This document shows, piece by piece, positions 44,443 to 54,438 of a DNA stretch of 64,000 nucleotides. The notes below the pieces were generated by a model. That model was not told the DNA's origin. It searched no databases and saw nothing but the letters and a program-made list of their open reading frames with translations. Source of the stretch: Tolypothrix campylonemoides VB511288 (GTDB lineage: Bacteria; Cyanobacteriota; Cyanobacteriia; Cyanobacteriales; Nostocaceae); contig JXCB02000002.1 of the NCBI GenBank assembly GCA_000828075.3, positions 1,559,442-1,623,441 of the forward strand, read 5' to 3'. Every line of letters begins with the position of its first letter. Within the stretch, counting starts at the first letter, position 1. The translations under genes were made by a program, and so were the position numbers.

Positions 44443-46032
44443 ATGCCGAACAAACAAACTTGGATAATTTGGGGATTGAGTGGTTGTTGCTTAGGTGCGC
44501 CGGTACTTGCTGCTGTAGAATCTCCTTTTGGAACCAACGGTATTGATGCTCTTAGACTACACCAACCTCCATATAATTTAATCGGTCGCAAAATTGCTAT
44601 TGGTCAAGTAGAGATTGGGCGTCCGGGGAAGTTCGGGTTGGATAAACCAGTCTCTAAAAATCGCGCAGTCTCCTTAGCAGGAGCGTTCCTCCGCAATGCG
44701 CCTGCTAAGTCGAATACCGGTGTTGACCCCCACGCCTACAATGTAGCTAGTATCATGGTCAGTACAGATAAAGGCTTTCGTGGAATTGCTCCAGGAGCAA
44801 GGCTGTATTCCTCTGCTGTGGGCGGTGGTAGAAGCTTAGGTCAGCCAGAGGAGTGTTTGTCCGCGCAACACGTAGCGCTACAAAATGGTGGAGATGTCCG
44901 CGCGATTAACTTTAGCTTTGGTGAACCTTTAAACCGTGACCCACGACCAGAGGCTGTTTTAGATGGTAACGCCTTACTCACTTTATGTATTGACTGGTCT
45001 ACTCGCGTTCACAATAGTTTATATGTCATTGCAGGCAATCAAGGAAAGGGCGGCATTCCTATACCTACTGATAACTTTAATGGATTGAACGTGGCTTTTT
45101 CATCGCGTCGGGGAGGAATTTTTAATAAAGTAGACGTTTCTAATTTGGCTGCTGTAAGTGAACTCATGATGATGCGGCTTGCAGGAAAGGAAATTAATCT
45201 TGGTCCGCGTCGTGCGATCGGTCTAGTTGCTCCTGGAAATAACATTCCTTTGATCAATCCAGATGGGAAAAAGAACAAAGTCACGGGTACGAGTTTTGCA
45301 TCGCCTCAGGTAACGGCTACAGTAGCCTTATTGCAGGAGTTCGGTGACAGACAACTACGGACAAAACAACCCAACTGGAGCATAGATTCTCGCAGACATG
45401 AAGTGATGAAAGCTGTACTGCTGAATTCCGCAGACAAGATCCAAGATTATGGCGATGGTTTGCGTTTAGGAATGACGCGATCGCTGATTGATAAACAAAA
45501 TCAAGACTGGCTGGCTTCTGATGCATACAAAGACCCAAAAATTCCCTTAGATGCCCAAATGGGAGCTGGTCATTTGAACGCGTTTCGTGCTTACCAACAA
45601 TTTAGCGCTCTTCAATGGAATCCAGCGCAAACTGTACCAGCTATTGGCTGGGATTATCGCACAGTCAATACAGAGAAATCTGTAGAATATGAGCTAGCAA
45701 AACCCTTAAAGCAGGGGAGTTTTGTTTCTATCACCTTAGCTTGGGATAGATTAGTAGAACTCAATGATAAGAATAAAAACGGTCAGTTTGATGCAGGAGA
45801 AAATTTTCGCGATCGCGGCTTAAACAACCTCAACGTTTATCTAGTCAAAGCTGATGATAATGAAAATGCTAACGCTATATGTTCCTCAATTAGTCAAGTT
45901 GATAGTGTAGAACATATTTTCTGTCCCGTTCCTACGACTGGTAATTACAAAATCCGTGTTCAATTTCAAAAGAAGGTCAACGAAGCAACTCAACCTTATG
46001 GTTTAGCTTGGTGGACTGTACCCGTGAGGTAG
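44443..46032 (+). CDS. S8 subtilisin-like serine protease with Asp-to-Glu change
   Basis: The 529-residue exported protease has a signal-like N-terminus (about 1-24). The catalytic positions align with subtilisin: His98 (PHAYNVASIM), Asn199 (VIAGNQG, oxyanion) and Ser284 (TGTSFASPQVT). The position of the usual Asp is GQVEIGRPG, where Glu57 stands in place of Asp. A C-terminal domain (about 370-529) has a DKNKNGQFDAGENFRDRG calcium-loop-like segment. A serpin gene lies 243 bp downstream. Family and residues are seen in the sequence; retained activity is inferred. Confidence 0.85.
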   Translation: MPNKQTWIIWGLSGCCLGAPVLAAVESPFGTNGIDALRLHQPPYNLIGRKIAIGQVEIGRPGKFGLDKPVSKNRAVSLAGAFLRNAPAKSNTGVDPHAYNVASIMVSTDKGFRGIAPGARLYSSAVGGGRSLGQPEECLSAQHVALQNGGDVRAINFSFGEPLNRDPRPEAVLDGNALLTLCIDWSTRVHNSLYVIAGNQGKGGIPIPTDNFNGLNVAFSSRRGGIFNKVDVSNLAAVSELMMMRLAGKEINLGPRRAIGLVAPGNNIPLINPDGKKNKVTGTSFASPQVTATVALLQEFGDRQLRTKQPNWSIDSRRHEVMKAVLLNSADKIQDYGDGLRLGMTRSLIDKQNQDWLASDAYKDPKIPLDAQMGAGHLNAFRAYQQFSALQWNPAQTVPAIGWDYRTVNTEKSVEYELAKPLKQGSFVSITLAWDRLVELNDKNKNGQFDAGENFRDRGLNNLNVYLVKADDNENANAICSSISQVDSVEHIFCPVPTTGNYKIRVQFQKKVNEATQPYGLAWWTVPVR

Positions 46033-46092
46033 AGAGTGAGGGAGTGAGGGAGGGAAGAAGGCAGGGAGGGAGTGAGGGAGTGAGGGAGCAGG
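46031..46092. repeat. GGGAGTGA low-complexity tract
   Basis: A run of GAGTGAGGGAGTGAGGGAGG-type units begins right at the end of the S8 gene. The same sequence appears reversed (CTCCCTCACTCC) at 61199-61252 and 61820-61860. TAATGAC heptamers follow at about 46101-46121. Confidence 0.75.
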
Positions 46093-46275
46093 GAAAGAAC
46101 TAATGACTAATGACTAATGACGATTAATACTTATTGACTAATCACCCTAAGCACCTGTTATCCAAAGAAAATTAAAAACTGTACAATCACTGTTGCCAAA
46201 ACTGTAACGGCTTAGAGATCATGTCACCTAAGATGCCATAGTCAAAACACAGACTGTGGCGATAATGGTGGTAAC

Positions 46276-47610
46276 ATGAAGCAGAAATTCAGCAATGCTC
46301 GGGAGAAGTTCCTGCAAAGACGTTACGGTGTTCGTTTGGGGAGACGTTACGTTTTGGCTGCTGCTAGCGTTGTGCTTATGGGTGTCATAGGATGCTCTCA
46401 AGTTAATACTAGCACTAGCACGAGTGCGTTTGCCCAATCACGTCTACCTCGCTCAGAATCTCCTATATCAAAAGTAGCATCAAATCCTGAGAGCAAACTT
46501 ATTGCTGCCAATACCAAATTTGGCTTTAAACTGTTTTCGGAAGTTTTGGAAAAAGACGCAGGCAATAACATTTTTGTTTCACCTTCTAGTGTAGCAATTG
46601 CCCTTGCCATGACTTACAACGGTGCGAGTGGCACTACAAAAGAAGCAATGACTAAAACGCTGGAGTTACAGGGGTTGAACTTGGAACAAATCAACTCCTC
46701 TAACGCGGCGCTGAAAAAATTACTAGAAAACCCAGACCCGAAAGTGCAACTGACAATTGCTAATTCGCTTTGGGCAAACAAAGACGTCAGCTTTAAACCA
46801 GATTTTTTGCAAAGAAATAAAGATTTTTACACAGCTAAGGTTACAAATTTAAACTTTACAGATGCAGGTGCGCCTAACATCATCAATAATTGGGTTAATG
46901 AGAATACACGCGGAAAAATTAACAAAATAGTTGAAAAAATCGAACCGGATCAAGTGTTATTTCTCATCAACGCTATCTATTTTAAAGGTAGCTGGACAAA
47001 TGAATTCGACAAACAGCAAACAGCAGAATACCCATTTTATCTATCGTCGGGTAAGCAGAAACAACACCCAATGATGTCGCAATCAGATGATTATAGATAC
47101 TATGAGAATGAACAATTCCAGGCAGTGAGTTTACCTTATGGTCAAGATGGTAAGATTAGCTTTTATATTTTCTTACCGAAACAGAACTCTAGCCTAAAAA
47201 GCTTTTATCAAAACCTGAATGCAGAGAACTGGGAAAATTGGATGACTCAGTTCAGCAAACGGGAAGGATTTGTTCGCTTGCCTCGCTTTAAAATGGACTA
47301 TGACGTGACGCTGAATAATGCTCTGACAGCTTTAGGTATGGGCGAAGCTTTCAGCAACAAAGCCAATTTTTCGCTCATGGGTAAAAATTTAAAAATGAGC
47401 GAGGTCAAGCATAAAACTTTTGTTGAGGTTAATGAAGAAGGTACAGAAGCTGCTGCTGCCACTTCTGTGGGAATTGTACCATTGTCAGCTCAAGTACCAA
47501 CACAAGAGCCATTCCGAATGATTGTTGACCGTCCTTTCTTCTGTGCAATTCGGGATAATCAGACAGGAAGCCTTTTGTTTATGGGTTCAATTGTGGAGCC
47601 ACAGTCTTAG
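46276..47610 (+). CDS. Serpin (serine protease inhibitor), probable lipoprotein
   Basis: The 444-residue protein has a lipoprotein signal (LMGVIGC, Cys about 40) and a complete serpin fold with IFVSPSSVAIALAMTYNGA and DRPFFCAIRDNQTGSLLFMG at the end. The reactive loop has the inhibitory hinge EEGTEAAAAT, so it should be able to trap proteases. By standard numbering the scissile P1-P1' bond falls at Leu-Ser (IVPL|SAQ). It sits just after the subtilase on the same strand. A Leu at P1 fits subtilisin-like or chymotrypsin-like targets. The 3' end overlaps the convergent AI-2E gene by 32 bp. Confidence 0.9.
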   Translation: MKQKFSNAREKFLQRRYGVRLGRRYVLAAASVVLMGVIGCSQVNTSTSTSAFAQSRLPRSESPISKVASNPESKLIAANTKFGFKLFSEVLEKDAGNNIFVSPSSVAIALAMTYNGASGTTKEAMTKTLELQGLNLEQINSSNAALKKLLENPDPKVQLTIANSLWANKDVSFKPDFLQRNKDFYTAKVTNLNFTDAGAPNIINNWVNENTRGKINKIVEKIEPDQVLFLINAIYFKGSWTNEFDKQQTAEYPFYLSSGKQKQHPMMSQSDDYRYYENEQFQAVSLPYGQDGKISFYIFLPKQNSSLKSFYQNLNAENWENWMTQFSKREGFVRLPRFKMDYDVTLNNALTALGMGEAFSNKANFSLMGKNLKMSEVKHKTFVEVNEEGTEAAAATSVGIVPLSAQVPTQEPFRMIVDRPFFCAIRDNQTGSLLFMGSIVEPQS

Positions 47611-48850
47611 AAGGATTGACATCAGAACGGTTAGCTTGAACATTTGGAGGCGATGCTTCTCCAGCAACGGGTGCAGCTACCTCAACCGAATGAGCTTCTG
47701 AGCGCGTTAGATTATCAACAGCAGTGTTATCAGTTTGGGCGTTATAAGAAGATTCTCCACTGCCTTCAGAAACTACCTCCACGTTATGACTGGAAGCAGA
47801 AGGACGCAAAGCACTTAAAGCAGTCTTAATAACAACAGCGGTGGGTACCGCCACAATGACACCCAATAGCCCACCAACCCTTGCACCTGTCAAAACCGAA
47901 ATAAGTGCCCAAACTGGATTTAAACCCGTAAAATTCCCTAAAATCCGGGGACCTATGATGTTTTCCAGAATTTGCTGCACAATGACGGCGGCAATTAACA
48001 TTCTTGCCCCCACCCAAACATCTTGCAACGCCACAAGTAGGGTCGTGGTGGCAATACCTACAGTTCCTCCATAGGGAACGAGAGCCATGATGCCAATAGT
48101 TAAGCCAAATAGCACACCAAATGGCACTTTCAACCACAAAAAGGTGGTAATTAGGGCTGACGCCATACAGGTCGCTAAAATCAGTTGAGTGATGAAGAAA
48201 TTTTGAAAGCTGAGGCGTATTGTTTGAGAAAAAGGCTCGCGGAATTTGCTTGGTAGCCAATCTACCAAACTCTGCCAAAGTTCATCCCCATGCTGTAAGA
48301 GAAAGAAAGTCAAGACCATTGTCAAAACAAAGTCCAGAAGGCTGGTGAAAGTGACGACCGCGAGATTCAAAACTTGTCCGGCGATCGCCTGCAATTGTCC
48401 CTTGACACGGTCGTTAATTTGTACTACCAAAGCATCAAGGTTAATCGGTAAGCCAAGACTTTCTGCTTTTTCGTTGAGCAACATCAACTGCGATCGCCCA
48501 GAATCAATTAACTCTGGTATACGAGCCACTAGTTGCTGAGCTTGGGTCAGAGCTAACGGGAAAAGGGTGACACCCAACGCCAGTAAAATCGATAAAGCGA
48601 GTAAAAAGACTAAAATAGCAACTTGCTCTCGCTTGGCACCATGACGCACCATCCAACTTACAGGGTAGTTGAGCAGAAACGCTAGCACTGACGCTCCGAC
48701 TAGAATGACAATTAGCGAGTGAAAGTAATGAAAAATTGCTGAAATCGCCCAACCGTTGAGCACTAGCAGTGGAGCGAACAGAGCGATCGCCAAAAATCGT
48801 GCTAAAGGTGTGAGTGTTTGCCACCAGTTTAAGAGCTTGCGTGTTTGCAT
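47579..48850 (-). CDS. AI-2E-family (PF01594) membrane transporter
   Basis: The 423-residue polytopic membrane protein has about seven helices and the family core VLAFLLNYPV, GVLFGLTIGIMALVPYGG and ENIIGPRILGNFTGLNPVWAL. The C-terminus (about 345-423) is Ser/Asn/Val-rich and poorly structured (VEVVSEGSGESS). Family members export small molecules or ions; the substrate is unknown. It is convergent with the serpin and the two 3' ends overlap by 32 bp. Confidence 0.85.
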   Translation of the reverse strand: MQTRKLLNWWQTLTPLARFLAIALFAPLLVLNGWAISAIFHYFHSLIVILVGASVLAFLLNYPVSWMVRHGAKREQVAILVFLLALSILLALGVTLFPLALTQAQQLVARIPELIDSGRSQLMLLNEKAESLGLPINLDALVVQINDRVKGQLQAIAGQVLNLAVVTFTSLLDFVLTMVLTFFLLQHGDELWQSLVDWLPSKFREPFSQTIRLSFQNFFITQLILATCMASALITTFLWLKVPFGVLFGLTIGIMALVPYGGTVGIATTTLLVALQDVWVGARMLIAAVIVQQILENIIGPRILGNFTGLNPVWALISVLTGARVGGLLGVIVAVPTAVVIKTALSALRPSASSHNVEVVSEGSGESSYNAQTDNTAVDNLTRSEAHSVEVAAPVAGEASPPNVQANRSDVNPSKTVAPQLNP

Positions 48851-48955
48851 CTGCCGATTGCGGGATACAACTAAATAAAATTCTTTTCTATAGCTTATTA
48901 TCTCTGACTACATGACTGTGATTCATCCCTCTTGTTTAGGATTACACTTACCCAA

Positions 48956-49390
48956 ATGAAAAATTTTGCTATAGGAACTGGGAACTGGGGATTGACGTTC
49001 GGGGAAGAATTTTCTCAATTGGTGATTTCTCATCCCCAATCCCTCATCCCCAGTATTGCCACTCCTCCTACAACGCTGCTTTTGTCTTTGATTCCAATCA
49101 TTGGTTTTTTCCCATCTCTATGGACGTACCGCCGTCACGAAAGCGGGGAACAACTTACTGTAAGTCGTCTGTCAATAACTTTAGTATTGATCTGGCTTTT
49201 GGGTTACCTCTTGCTAGCGACTGGGGCGGTAACTTCAGAGTTTTTAACACTGCGTCTACTTATCCTTAATAGCTTTCTCACCTCTAGCTACTTTTTGGTT
49301 CATATCTGGTTAATTGTTCGTGTAGCTAAAGGCAAATCAAAGCGATTGCCCCTTGCGAGTCGCTTCGCCTTCAAAGAGCTTGGCAAATAA
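48956..49390 (+). CDS. Hypothetical membrane protein carrying a repeat-derived segment
   Basis: The 144-residue protein has three to four hydrophobic segments (about 42-58, 78-96, 104-128). Its N-terminal 35 residues (TGNWGLTFGEEFSQLV and following) are encoded by a GGGAACTGGGGATTG...CCCCAATCCCTCATCCCCAG unit (48977-49052), the dispersed repeat also at 454-630 and 28770-28965. The repeat is in frame, so it may have extended or moved the original start. The true start is uncertain and the function is unknown. Confidence 0.5.
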   Translation: MKNFAIGTGNWGLTFGEEFSQLVISHPQSLIPSIATPPTTLLLSLIPIIGFFPSLWTYRRHESGEQLTVSRLSITLVLIWLLGYLLLATGAVTSEFLTLRLLILNSFLTSSYFLVHIWLIVRVAKGKSKRLPLASRFAFKELGK

Positions 49391-49687
49391 CTATGCTAAA
49401 TCTTAAGGGATCAAGGCAAGTAGCAGTGTTTCTACTTGTATATGCCAAAAAACTACGCATTTTATTCCTAACAACTCTAGTTAAATCTTTTTTGCGATTA
49501 TCATACTTCAAGAAAACCTCTCCGGATTTGCCAAAAAATAGGAGAATTACTGCAATAAGTGTTTTGGTTAACACTCTTAGTGGCAAATTTACCACTGATA
49601 ATCTAATAGTTAGGTATTATGGGTTAATTTCTCTGTTTCGATAGCAGTAGATTTTCCGGATTTTATTCAGTAAGTGTGAGGAAGTCA

Positions 49688-51094
49688 GTGACCATTCAAA
49701 GAACTTCGGCGCAAGAAAACCATTCCACAAACACCAACAACTTAAGTGATAAAAATGCCAACAGCCATAAACCTGGACGGTGGTTGTGGTTTTGGGTGGG
49801 TATGAGCGGTATTGCAATGGTGTCAGCAACTGCAGGGGCGCTGTTGGCAGTTTCTTTAACAAGTACACCTTTAATGCAAGCTTCTTTAAGTGCAGATGAA
49901 GCGGCGGTGTTTGATGGCGATCGCATTTCCGGGAGTGGGCTGCAATTTTCAGAATTAACTCGCCCGGTAAATATTTTAGTCATGGGGATGAGCGTACTTC
50001 CGCCCGATGTCCGAAACCCTCCGACTCAAACTAAAAATCTTAAATATTTGCCCCAAGTCAACTCTTTTGATGGTCTTGCTGATGTCATGCTCTTGATCAA
50101 ATTTGATCCAGAGAAGAAAAAAGTAGTTATGCTTTCTATTCCCAGAGATACCCGTATAGAAATAGAGGGACACGGTCTCAAAAAAATTAATTCTGCAAAT
50201 GTTTTTGGCGGACCAGCTTTGACTGCTAAAACTGTTAGTGGCTTGTTGAATGGAGTAGGAATTGATCGCTATATCCGGATTAACGTTTTGGGAGTTGGTA
50301 AGCTGATTGATGCTTTGGGTGGAGTGACAGTTTACGTACCCAAAGATATGAAATATCAAGATGATTCTCAGCACCTTTATATTAATTTGAAGAAAGGAAA
50401 GCAGCATCTCAATGGCGATCAGGCACTACAACTTCTGCGCTTCCGACGTGATGAAAATGGAGACATTGGTCGAATTCAGCGACAGCAAATGGTCATGCGA
50501 TCGCTGATGGAGCAATCTCTCAAACCAGCGATCGTCACTCAATTGCCCAAAGTTCTTAACGTTGTTAAAGAACACATTGATACTAACTTGACACTTGAGG
50601 AGCTAGGAGCACTGGTGGGTTTTGGGCTAAGAACAAACCGCTCCAATATGCAAATGTTAATGCTACCTGGTCAATTCGGTCAACAAGGGGGCTACTGGAT
50701 TCCAGATAACCAGCGCATTAATAGTATGCTGGCTCAGCACTTTGAAGCGGAAACAGATTCTACACCTCAGGAAGTAAACCCAGCTTCTTTGCGAATCGCA
50801 ATTCAAGACAGCACAGGTAGCGATAAAGCTAATCTCCGACCTTTGATTAGAGCATTAGAAAAATCTGGCTATACTAACGTCTACGTAGCTAAAAGCTGGG
50901 GTGAACCTTTAGAAGTAACTCATATTGTTGCCCAACAAGGAGATGGAAGCAGTGCCGAATCAATTCGCAACACTTTAGGAATTGGAGAAGTGCGAGTAGA
51001 AAGCACTGGCAATCTCGGATCTGATATTAGTATCCAAGTCGGTAAGGATTGGTTACAACACAGAGAAATCCTTGATAGCCCTGTGCAACCTTAA
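49688..51094 (+). CDS. LCP (LytR-CpsA-Psr) family cell-wall ligase
   Basis: The 468-residue protein has an N-terminal membrane helix (about residues 31-57), the LCP domain (about 80-290) with LSIPRDTRIEIEGHG, then LLRFRRDENGDIGRIQRQQM (the conserved R-rich catalytic segment), and a C-terminal LytR_C domain (about 370-465). LCP enzymes transfer polymers onto peptidoglycan. GTG 49688 is preferred over GTG 49676 because GAGGAA lies 6 bases upstream. It is probably membrane-anchored with the domain outside. Confidence 0.88.
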   Translation: MTIQRTSAQENHSTNTNNLSDKNANSHKPGRWLWFWVGMSGIAMVSATAGALLAVSLTSTPLMQASLSADEAAVFDGDRISGSGLQFSELTRPVNILVMGMSVLPPDVRNPPTQTKNLKYLPQVNSFDGLADVMLLIKFDPEKKKVVMLSIPRDTRIEIEGHGLKKINSANVFGGPALTAKTVSGLLNGVGIDRYIRINVLGVGKLIDALGGVTVYVPKDMKYQDDSQHLYINLKKGKQHLNGDQALQLLRFRRDENGDIGRIQRQQMVMRSLMEQSLKPAIVTQLPKVLNVVKEHIDTNLTLEELGALVGFGLRTNRSNMQMLMLPGQFGQQGGYWIPDNQRINSMLAQHFEAETDSTPQEVNPASLRIAIQDSTGSDKANLRPLIRALEKSGYTNVYVAKSWGEPLEVTHIVAQQGDGSSAESIRNTLGIGEVRVESTGNLGSDISIQVGKDWLQHREILDSPVQP

Positions 51095-51361
51095 GCTTGA
51101 GTGTCACGAATGTTCTAGCAACAGCTTACAGCAGAATTCAGGATTCAGGAGTCAGAAGTAAAATTTGCTCTATATTTGTGTTCTGTATTCTGCGTTCTGT
51201 GTTCTGCTGTTATGATCAATCTATTTTTGCAAGAAGTTGATTTTACATAAGAAATAAAGATATTAAGTTTACACTCCCACGGGTTCGGGTATGCCTGCGG
51301 CACTCCTGAGGGCAAACACAATCGCCCCGTGGGATTCGTAAGCTGGAGCAAATTAACTTAT

Positions 51362-52285
51362 CTAACTGAGTTGCCGTATTGCGTTTCTAGCTGATTGCTT
51401 CCAAATCCAGTCCTGTATAATCAAATTCACCACTTCAGGAGTTTCATCTTGGGGACAATGCCCCACGCCTTCTAAAGGAATAAACTTTTGCACTTGTGGA
51501 AAGTTGGCTAACTCTCTACCTAACTCAACTGGTTCCCAAGGATCTGCTGTTCCCCATAAGATTATCGCTGGACAGGGTAGTTCAGGTAAAAGGTCTTCAG
51601 CTAAAGGACCTGAGGAATAAGAGGTAAAGGCGAGGAAAACAGCTACAGCCCCTGGGTCTCGTGCTGGTGCTGTGAGTATATCTACTAACTCTTCTGTGAC
51701 TGCTTCAGAATTAACATAGGCTTGCAGAAGAATTTTTCGTACTGTTTTCGGTTTGGCGACTTGATTAAAAAAGAAGTCGCCAATTGGTTTGACAGATAGT
51801 ATACGTTGAAGTATTGGTGCTCCGAAGCGCCGGTGCCACGGTAAAGTTGCCCGCTTGCGATCGTGCAATAGTCGGAGAGAACAGTTGAGCAGTGCAACTC
51901 CTAATGCGATGTCTGGGTTACTCACTGCTGCTTGCATCACTACAATACAGCCAATAGAGTTAGCAACTAAAAAAGCAGGTTCACCCACGACCTCACGGCA
52001 AAAATCTGCCACTTGCTGTCCCCAAGTTTCAATAGTGTAGGCAATTTTCTCACCAGGTTTTGGTTTTGCTGAACTGCCAAACCCAATCAAGTCAATAGCA
52101 TAAACACGGCAGTTTTCCGCCATCGCAGGTATATTTTTTCGCCAGTGACACCATGATGCTCCGAAGCCATGCACTAAGATAACGGCTGGTCCGGTCGTTC
52201 CTTGGGTTTGGTAGCAAATGGGAAAGCCTTGCCAAATCCAGGTTTTTGTTGAGGTTAATGCTGGAGTGGAAGTAGAGGTGGTCAT
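51362..52285 (-). CDS. Alpha/beta hydrolase
   Basis: The 307-residue protein has the alpha/beta-hydrolase layout: VHGFGASWCHW (oxyanion loop), VANSIGCIVVM (nucleophile elbow, Ser about 121), WGTADPWEP (Asp) and GVGHCPQDE (His). The active triad is complete. Related cyanobacterial proteins are often annotated as chlorophyllase-like or epoxide-hydrolase-like, but the substrate cannot be read here. Confidence 0.88.
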   Translation of the reverse strand: MTTSTSTPALTSTKTWIWQGFPICYQTQGTTGPAVILVHGFGASWCHWRKNIPAMAENCRVYAIDLIGFGSSAKPKPGEKIAYTIETWGQQVADFCREVVGEPAFLVANSIGCIVVMQAAVSNPDIALGVALLNCSLRLLHDRKRATLPWHRRFGAPILQRILSVKPIGDFFFNQVAKPKTVRKILLQAYVNSEAVTEELVDILTAPARDPGAVAVFLAFTSYSSGPLAEDLLPELPCPAIILWGTADPWEPVELGRELANFPQVQKFIPLEGVGHCPQDETPEVVNLIIQDWIWKQSARNAIRQLS

Positions 52286-52388
52286 CGAGGATAGATAATG
52301 AGTACAAGGAGTAGATGCAGCTTTTTGCTGCAGGCATTGCTGTTTTTATTGTTACAGTACTTGCTCTTGTTGCAGTATTTAATAATCA

Positions 52389-52568
52389 TTAATAATTAGC
52401 TTTAAGGCATCGAGCATGATAAAGAACTTGTTTCTCATCCCCTATTGTGATAGAGATAGTGTCATTTTCCTTGAGATTATTTTCATTAAGATTATTTAAG
52501 GATAGGCAGTCGCATATCTTGTAACGCAAACAGGTTTTGCGTCCATATAGTCGTAGTATTAGCATCAT
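52389..52568 (-). CDS. Possible 59-residue protein
   Basis: An open frame from ATG 52568 reads MMLILRLYGRKTCLRYKICD and ends HARCLKANY. An overlapping second frame (MTEVDDANTTTIWTQNLFAL) runs for 29 codons over the same DNA. Both look coding-like, so a frameshifted remnant is possible. There is no known match. Confidence 0.3.
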   Translation of the reverse strand: MMLILRLYGRKTCLRYKICDCLSLNNLNENNLKENDTISITIGDEKQVLYHARCLKANY

Positions 52569-53174
52569 CTACTTCTGTCATTGCCTTTCTCGGCTTTGAT
52601 GTTGCTGTTACTTTATGATAAAGCAGGTGTAGTTATATGACCCATTTGCTATAAAGCAACAACTACCTACCATTGTTGGTTGAAATTCCAAAAACTGACC
52701 AAATACCCTTTTAAGCGAACCCTTCTTACAGAAAAAGTATTTTTGACTATATAGATTTTTGACTATATTTTGACTATATGTTTAACTATTAATTTATCAA
52801 CCTAGACGGTACATATCCTAGCTTAGTTCCTGCTGTTGGGACTGCACAACCAAGTTAGAGGATATTAATAAACTTAGCATTGCTCCTCGTATCCATATCT
52901 GGGTACGCACTCCCGTTCGAGCAGGGCGCTGCTTTAGAATAGTACAGAGTACTCGGATGATTGCGATGGCGCTTTTCTCTAGCTTTACCCCCGTCTTTCC
53001 TGCGGTGCCGTTAGCTTACGCCCATCGCCAATGTGTTGAAAGCTCAAGAAATTCATCCCAACGAGACTGAATCAATTGGCACTTCTTTGGTATATGGAAA
53101 CTAGAGACAGAATGCCACTGTATTGCTATCTTAAATTGGAGGCAATAACAAATTTTTGATAAGCGCGTAACTTC
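52569..53174. other. Gap before pyrH with TTTTGACTATA repeats
   Basis: No gene is supported across 606 bp. Three direct copies of TTTTGACTATA lie at about 52740-52782, spaced 16 and 13 bp. A palindromic GC-rich unit (ACGCACTCCCGTTCGAGCAGGG) is at about 52909-52930. These could be regulator sites or a decayed element; the pyrH promoter is expected in the last 150 bp. Confidence 0.4.
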
Positions 53175-53903
53175 ATGGGAACAGATTACCGAAGGGTTTT
53201 ACTTAAACTGAGTGGTGAAGCCCTCATGGGCAATATGGGTTATGGAATTGATCCACAAGTGGTCAAGGAAATAGCCGAAGAAGTAGCAGAGGTGGTATCA
53301 ACTGGCGTTCAGATCGCCATCGTCGTTGGAGGCGGAAATATTTTTCGTGGCGTCAAGGCGGCATCTGCGGGGATGGATCGAGCAACCGCTGACTACATCG
53401 GGATGATTGCCACGGTGATGAATGCTATGACATTGCAAGATTCGCTGGAACGAATCGGGGTACAGACGCGGGTACAAACCGCCATCTCTATGCAAGAAGT
53501 CGCCGAACCGTATATCCGTCGTCGTGCCATCCGTCACTTAGAAAAAGGGCGGGTGGTTATTTTTGGTGCTGGTTCTGGAAATCCCTTTTTCACGACCGAT
53601 ACGACTGCGGCGTTGAGAGCAGCAGAAATTGAAGCTGACGTGATTTTTAAAGCCACTAAGGTAGACGGGGTTTATGATGCTGACCCCCACATCTACCCAG
53701 ACGCCAAACGTTACAATACCTTAACATACGGCCACGTTTTGGCAAAAGATTTGCGAGTAATGGACAGTACCGCGATAGCCTTGTGTAAGGAGAATAATAT
53801 CCCTATTCTTATATTTGACTTAACTGTGCGGGGTAACATCCGCCGAGCAGTCATGGGAGAATCGATAGGGACGCTTGTGGGAGGTTCTTGTGAAATTAGC
53901 TGA
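53175..53903 (+). CDS. pyrH: UMP kinase
   Basis: The 242-residue amino-acid-kinase-fold enzyme phosphorylates UMP in pyrimidine synthesis. It starts [19 protein letters not shown] and has [20 protein letters not shown] and [19 protein letters not shown]. It is hexameric in related species. Its stop overlaps the start of frr by 14 bp, so the two genes are translationally coupled, an arrangement conserved in many bacteria. Confidence 0.96.
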   Translation: MGTDYRRVLLKLSGEALMGNMGYGIDPQVVKEIAEEVAEVVSTGVQIAIVVGGGNIFRGVKAASAGMDRATADYIGMIATVMNAMTLQDSLERIGVQTRVQTAISMQEVAEPYIRRRAIRHLEKGRVVIFGAGSGNPFFTTDTTAALRAAEIEADVIFKATKVDGVYDADPHIYPDAKRYNTLTYGHVLAKDLRVMDSTAIALCKENNIPILIFDLTVRGNIRRAVMGESIGTLVGGSCEIS

Positions 53904-54438
53904 AGCTGAGAGTACGATGCAAAAGACCGTTGAATCGACTCAACGGGCTTTTAACACGATTCGCACTGGTCGCGCTAATGCGAGTTTATTGGATAAGATA
54001 ACGGTGGACTACTACGGTTCGCCAACGCCGTTGAAATCACTGGCAAACATCACCACGCCAGATTCCACAACGATTCTGATTCAGCCTTATGATCGCAATA
54101 CTTTAAACCTGATTGAAAAGGCAATTTCCATGTCGGATGTGGGTTTAACCCCAAACAACGATGGTTCCTTAATTCGGCTAAACATTCCGCCATTGACGAG
54201 CGATCGCCGTAAAGAATTAGTCAAAATTGCCGCTAAGTATGCCGAAGAAGGACGCGTTGCCATTCGCAACATCCGCCGCGATGCTTTAGATACAATTCGC
54301 AAACTGGAAAAGAATGCCGAAATCTCAGAGGATGAAGCACGCGATCAGCAAGACAAACTGCAAAAATTGACCAACAAGTACACCGCCAGAATAGACGAAT
54401 TACTGACAGAAAAAGAAAAAGACATCACAACCGTCTAA
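53890..54438 (+). CDS. frr: Ribosome recycling factor
   Basis: The 182-residue factor splits post-termination ribosomes with EF-G. The sequence has [37 protein letters not shown] and [23 protein letters not shown] 53890 is used because GGGAGGT stands just upstream and it gives the family length. It begins inside the end of pyrH. It is full length. Confidence 0.95.
   Translation: MKLAEAESTMQKTVESTQRAFNTIRTGRANASLLDKITVDYYGSPTPLKSLANITTPDSTTILIQPYDRNTLNLIEKAISMSDVGLTPNNDGSLIRLNIPPLTSDRRKELVKIAAKYAEEGRVAIRNIRRDALDTIRKLEKNAEISEDEARDQQDKLQKLTNKYTARIDELLTEKEKDITTV

Noticed and set aside
49393-49644. 83-codon frame after the hypothetical membrane gene
   Set aside because: It has no ribosome site and no recognisable domain; the composition is basic and low in acidic residues; probably non-coding.
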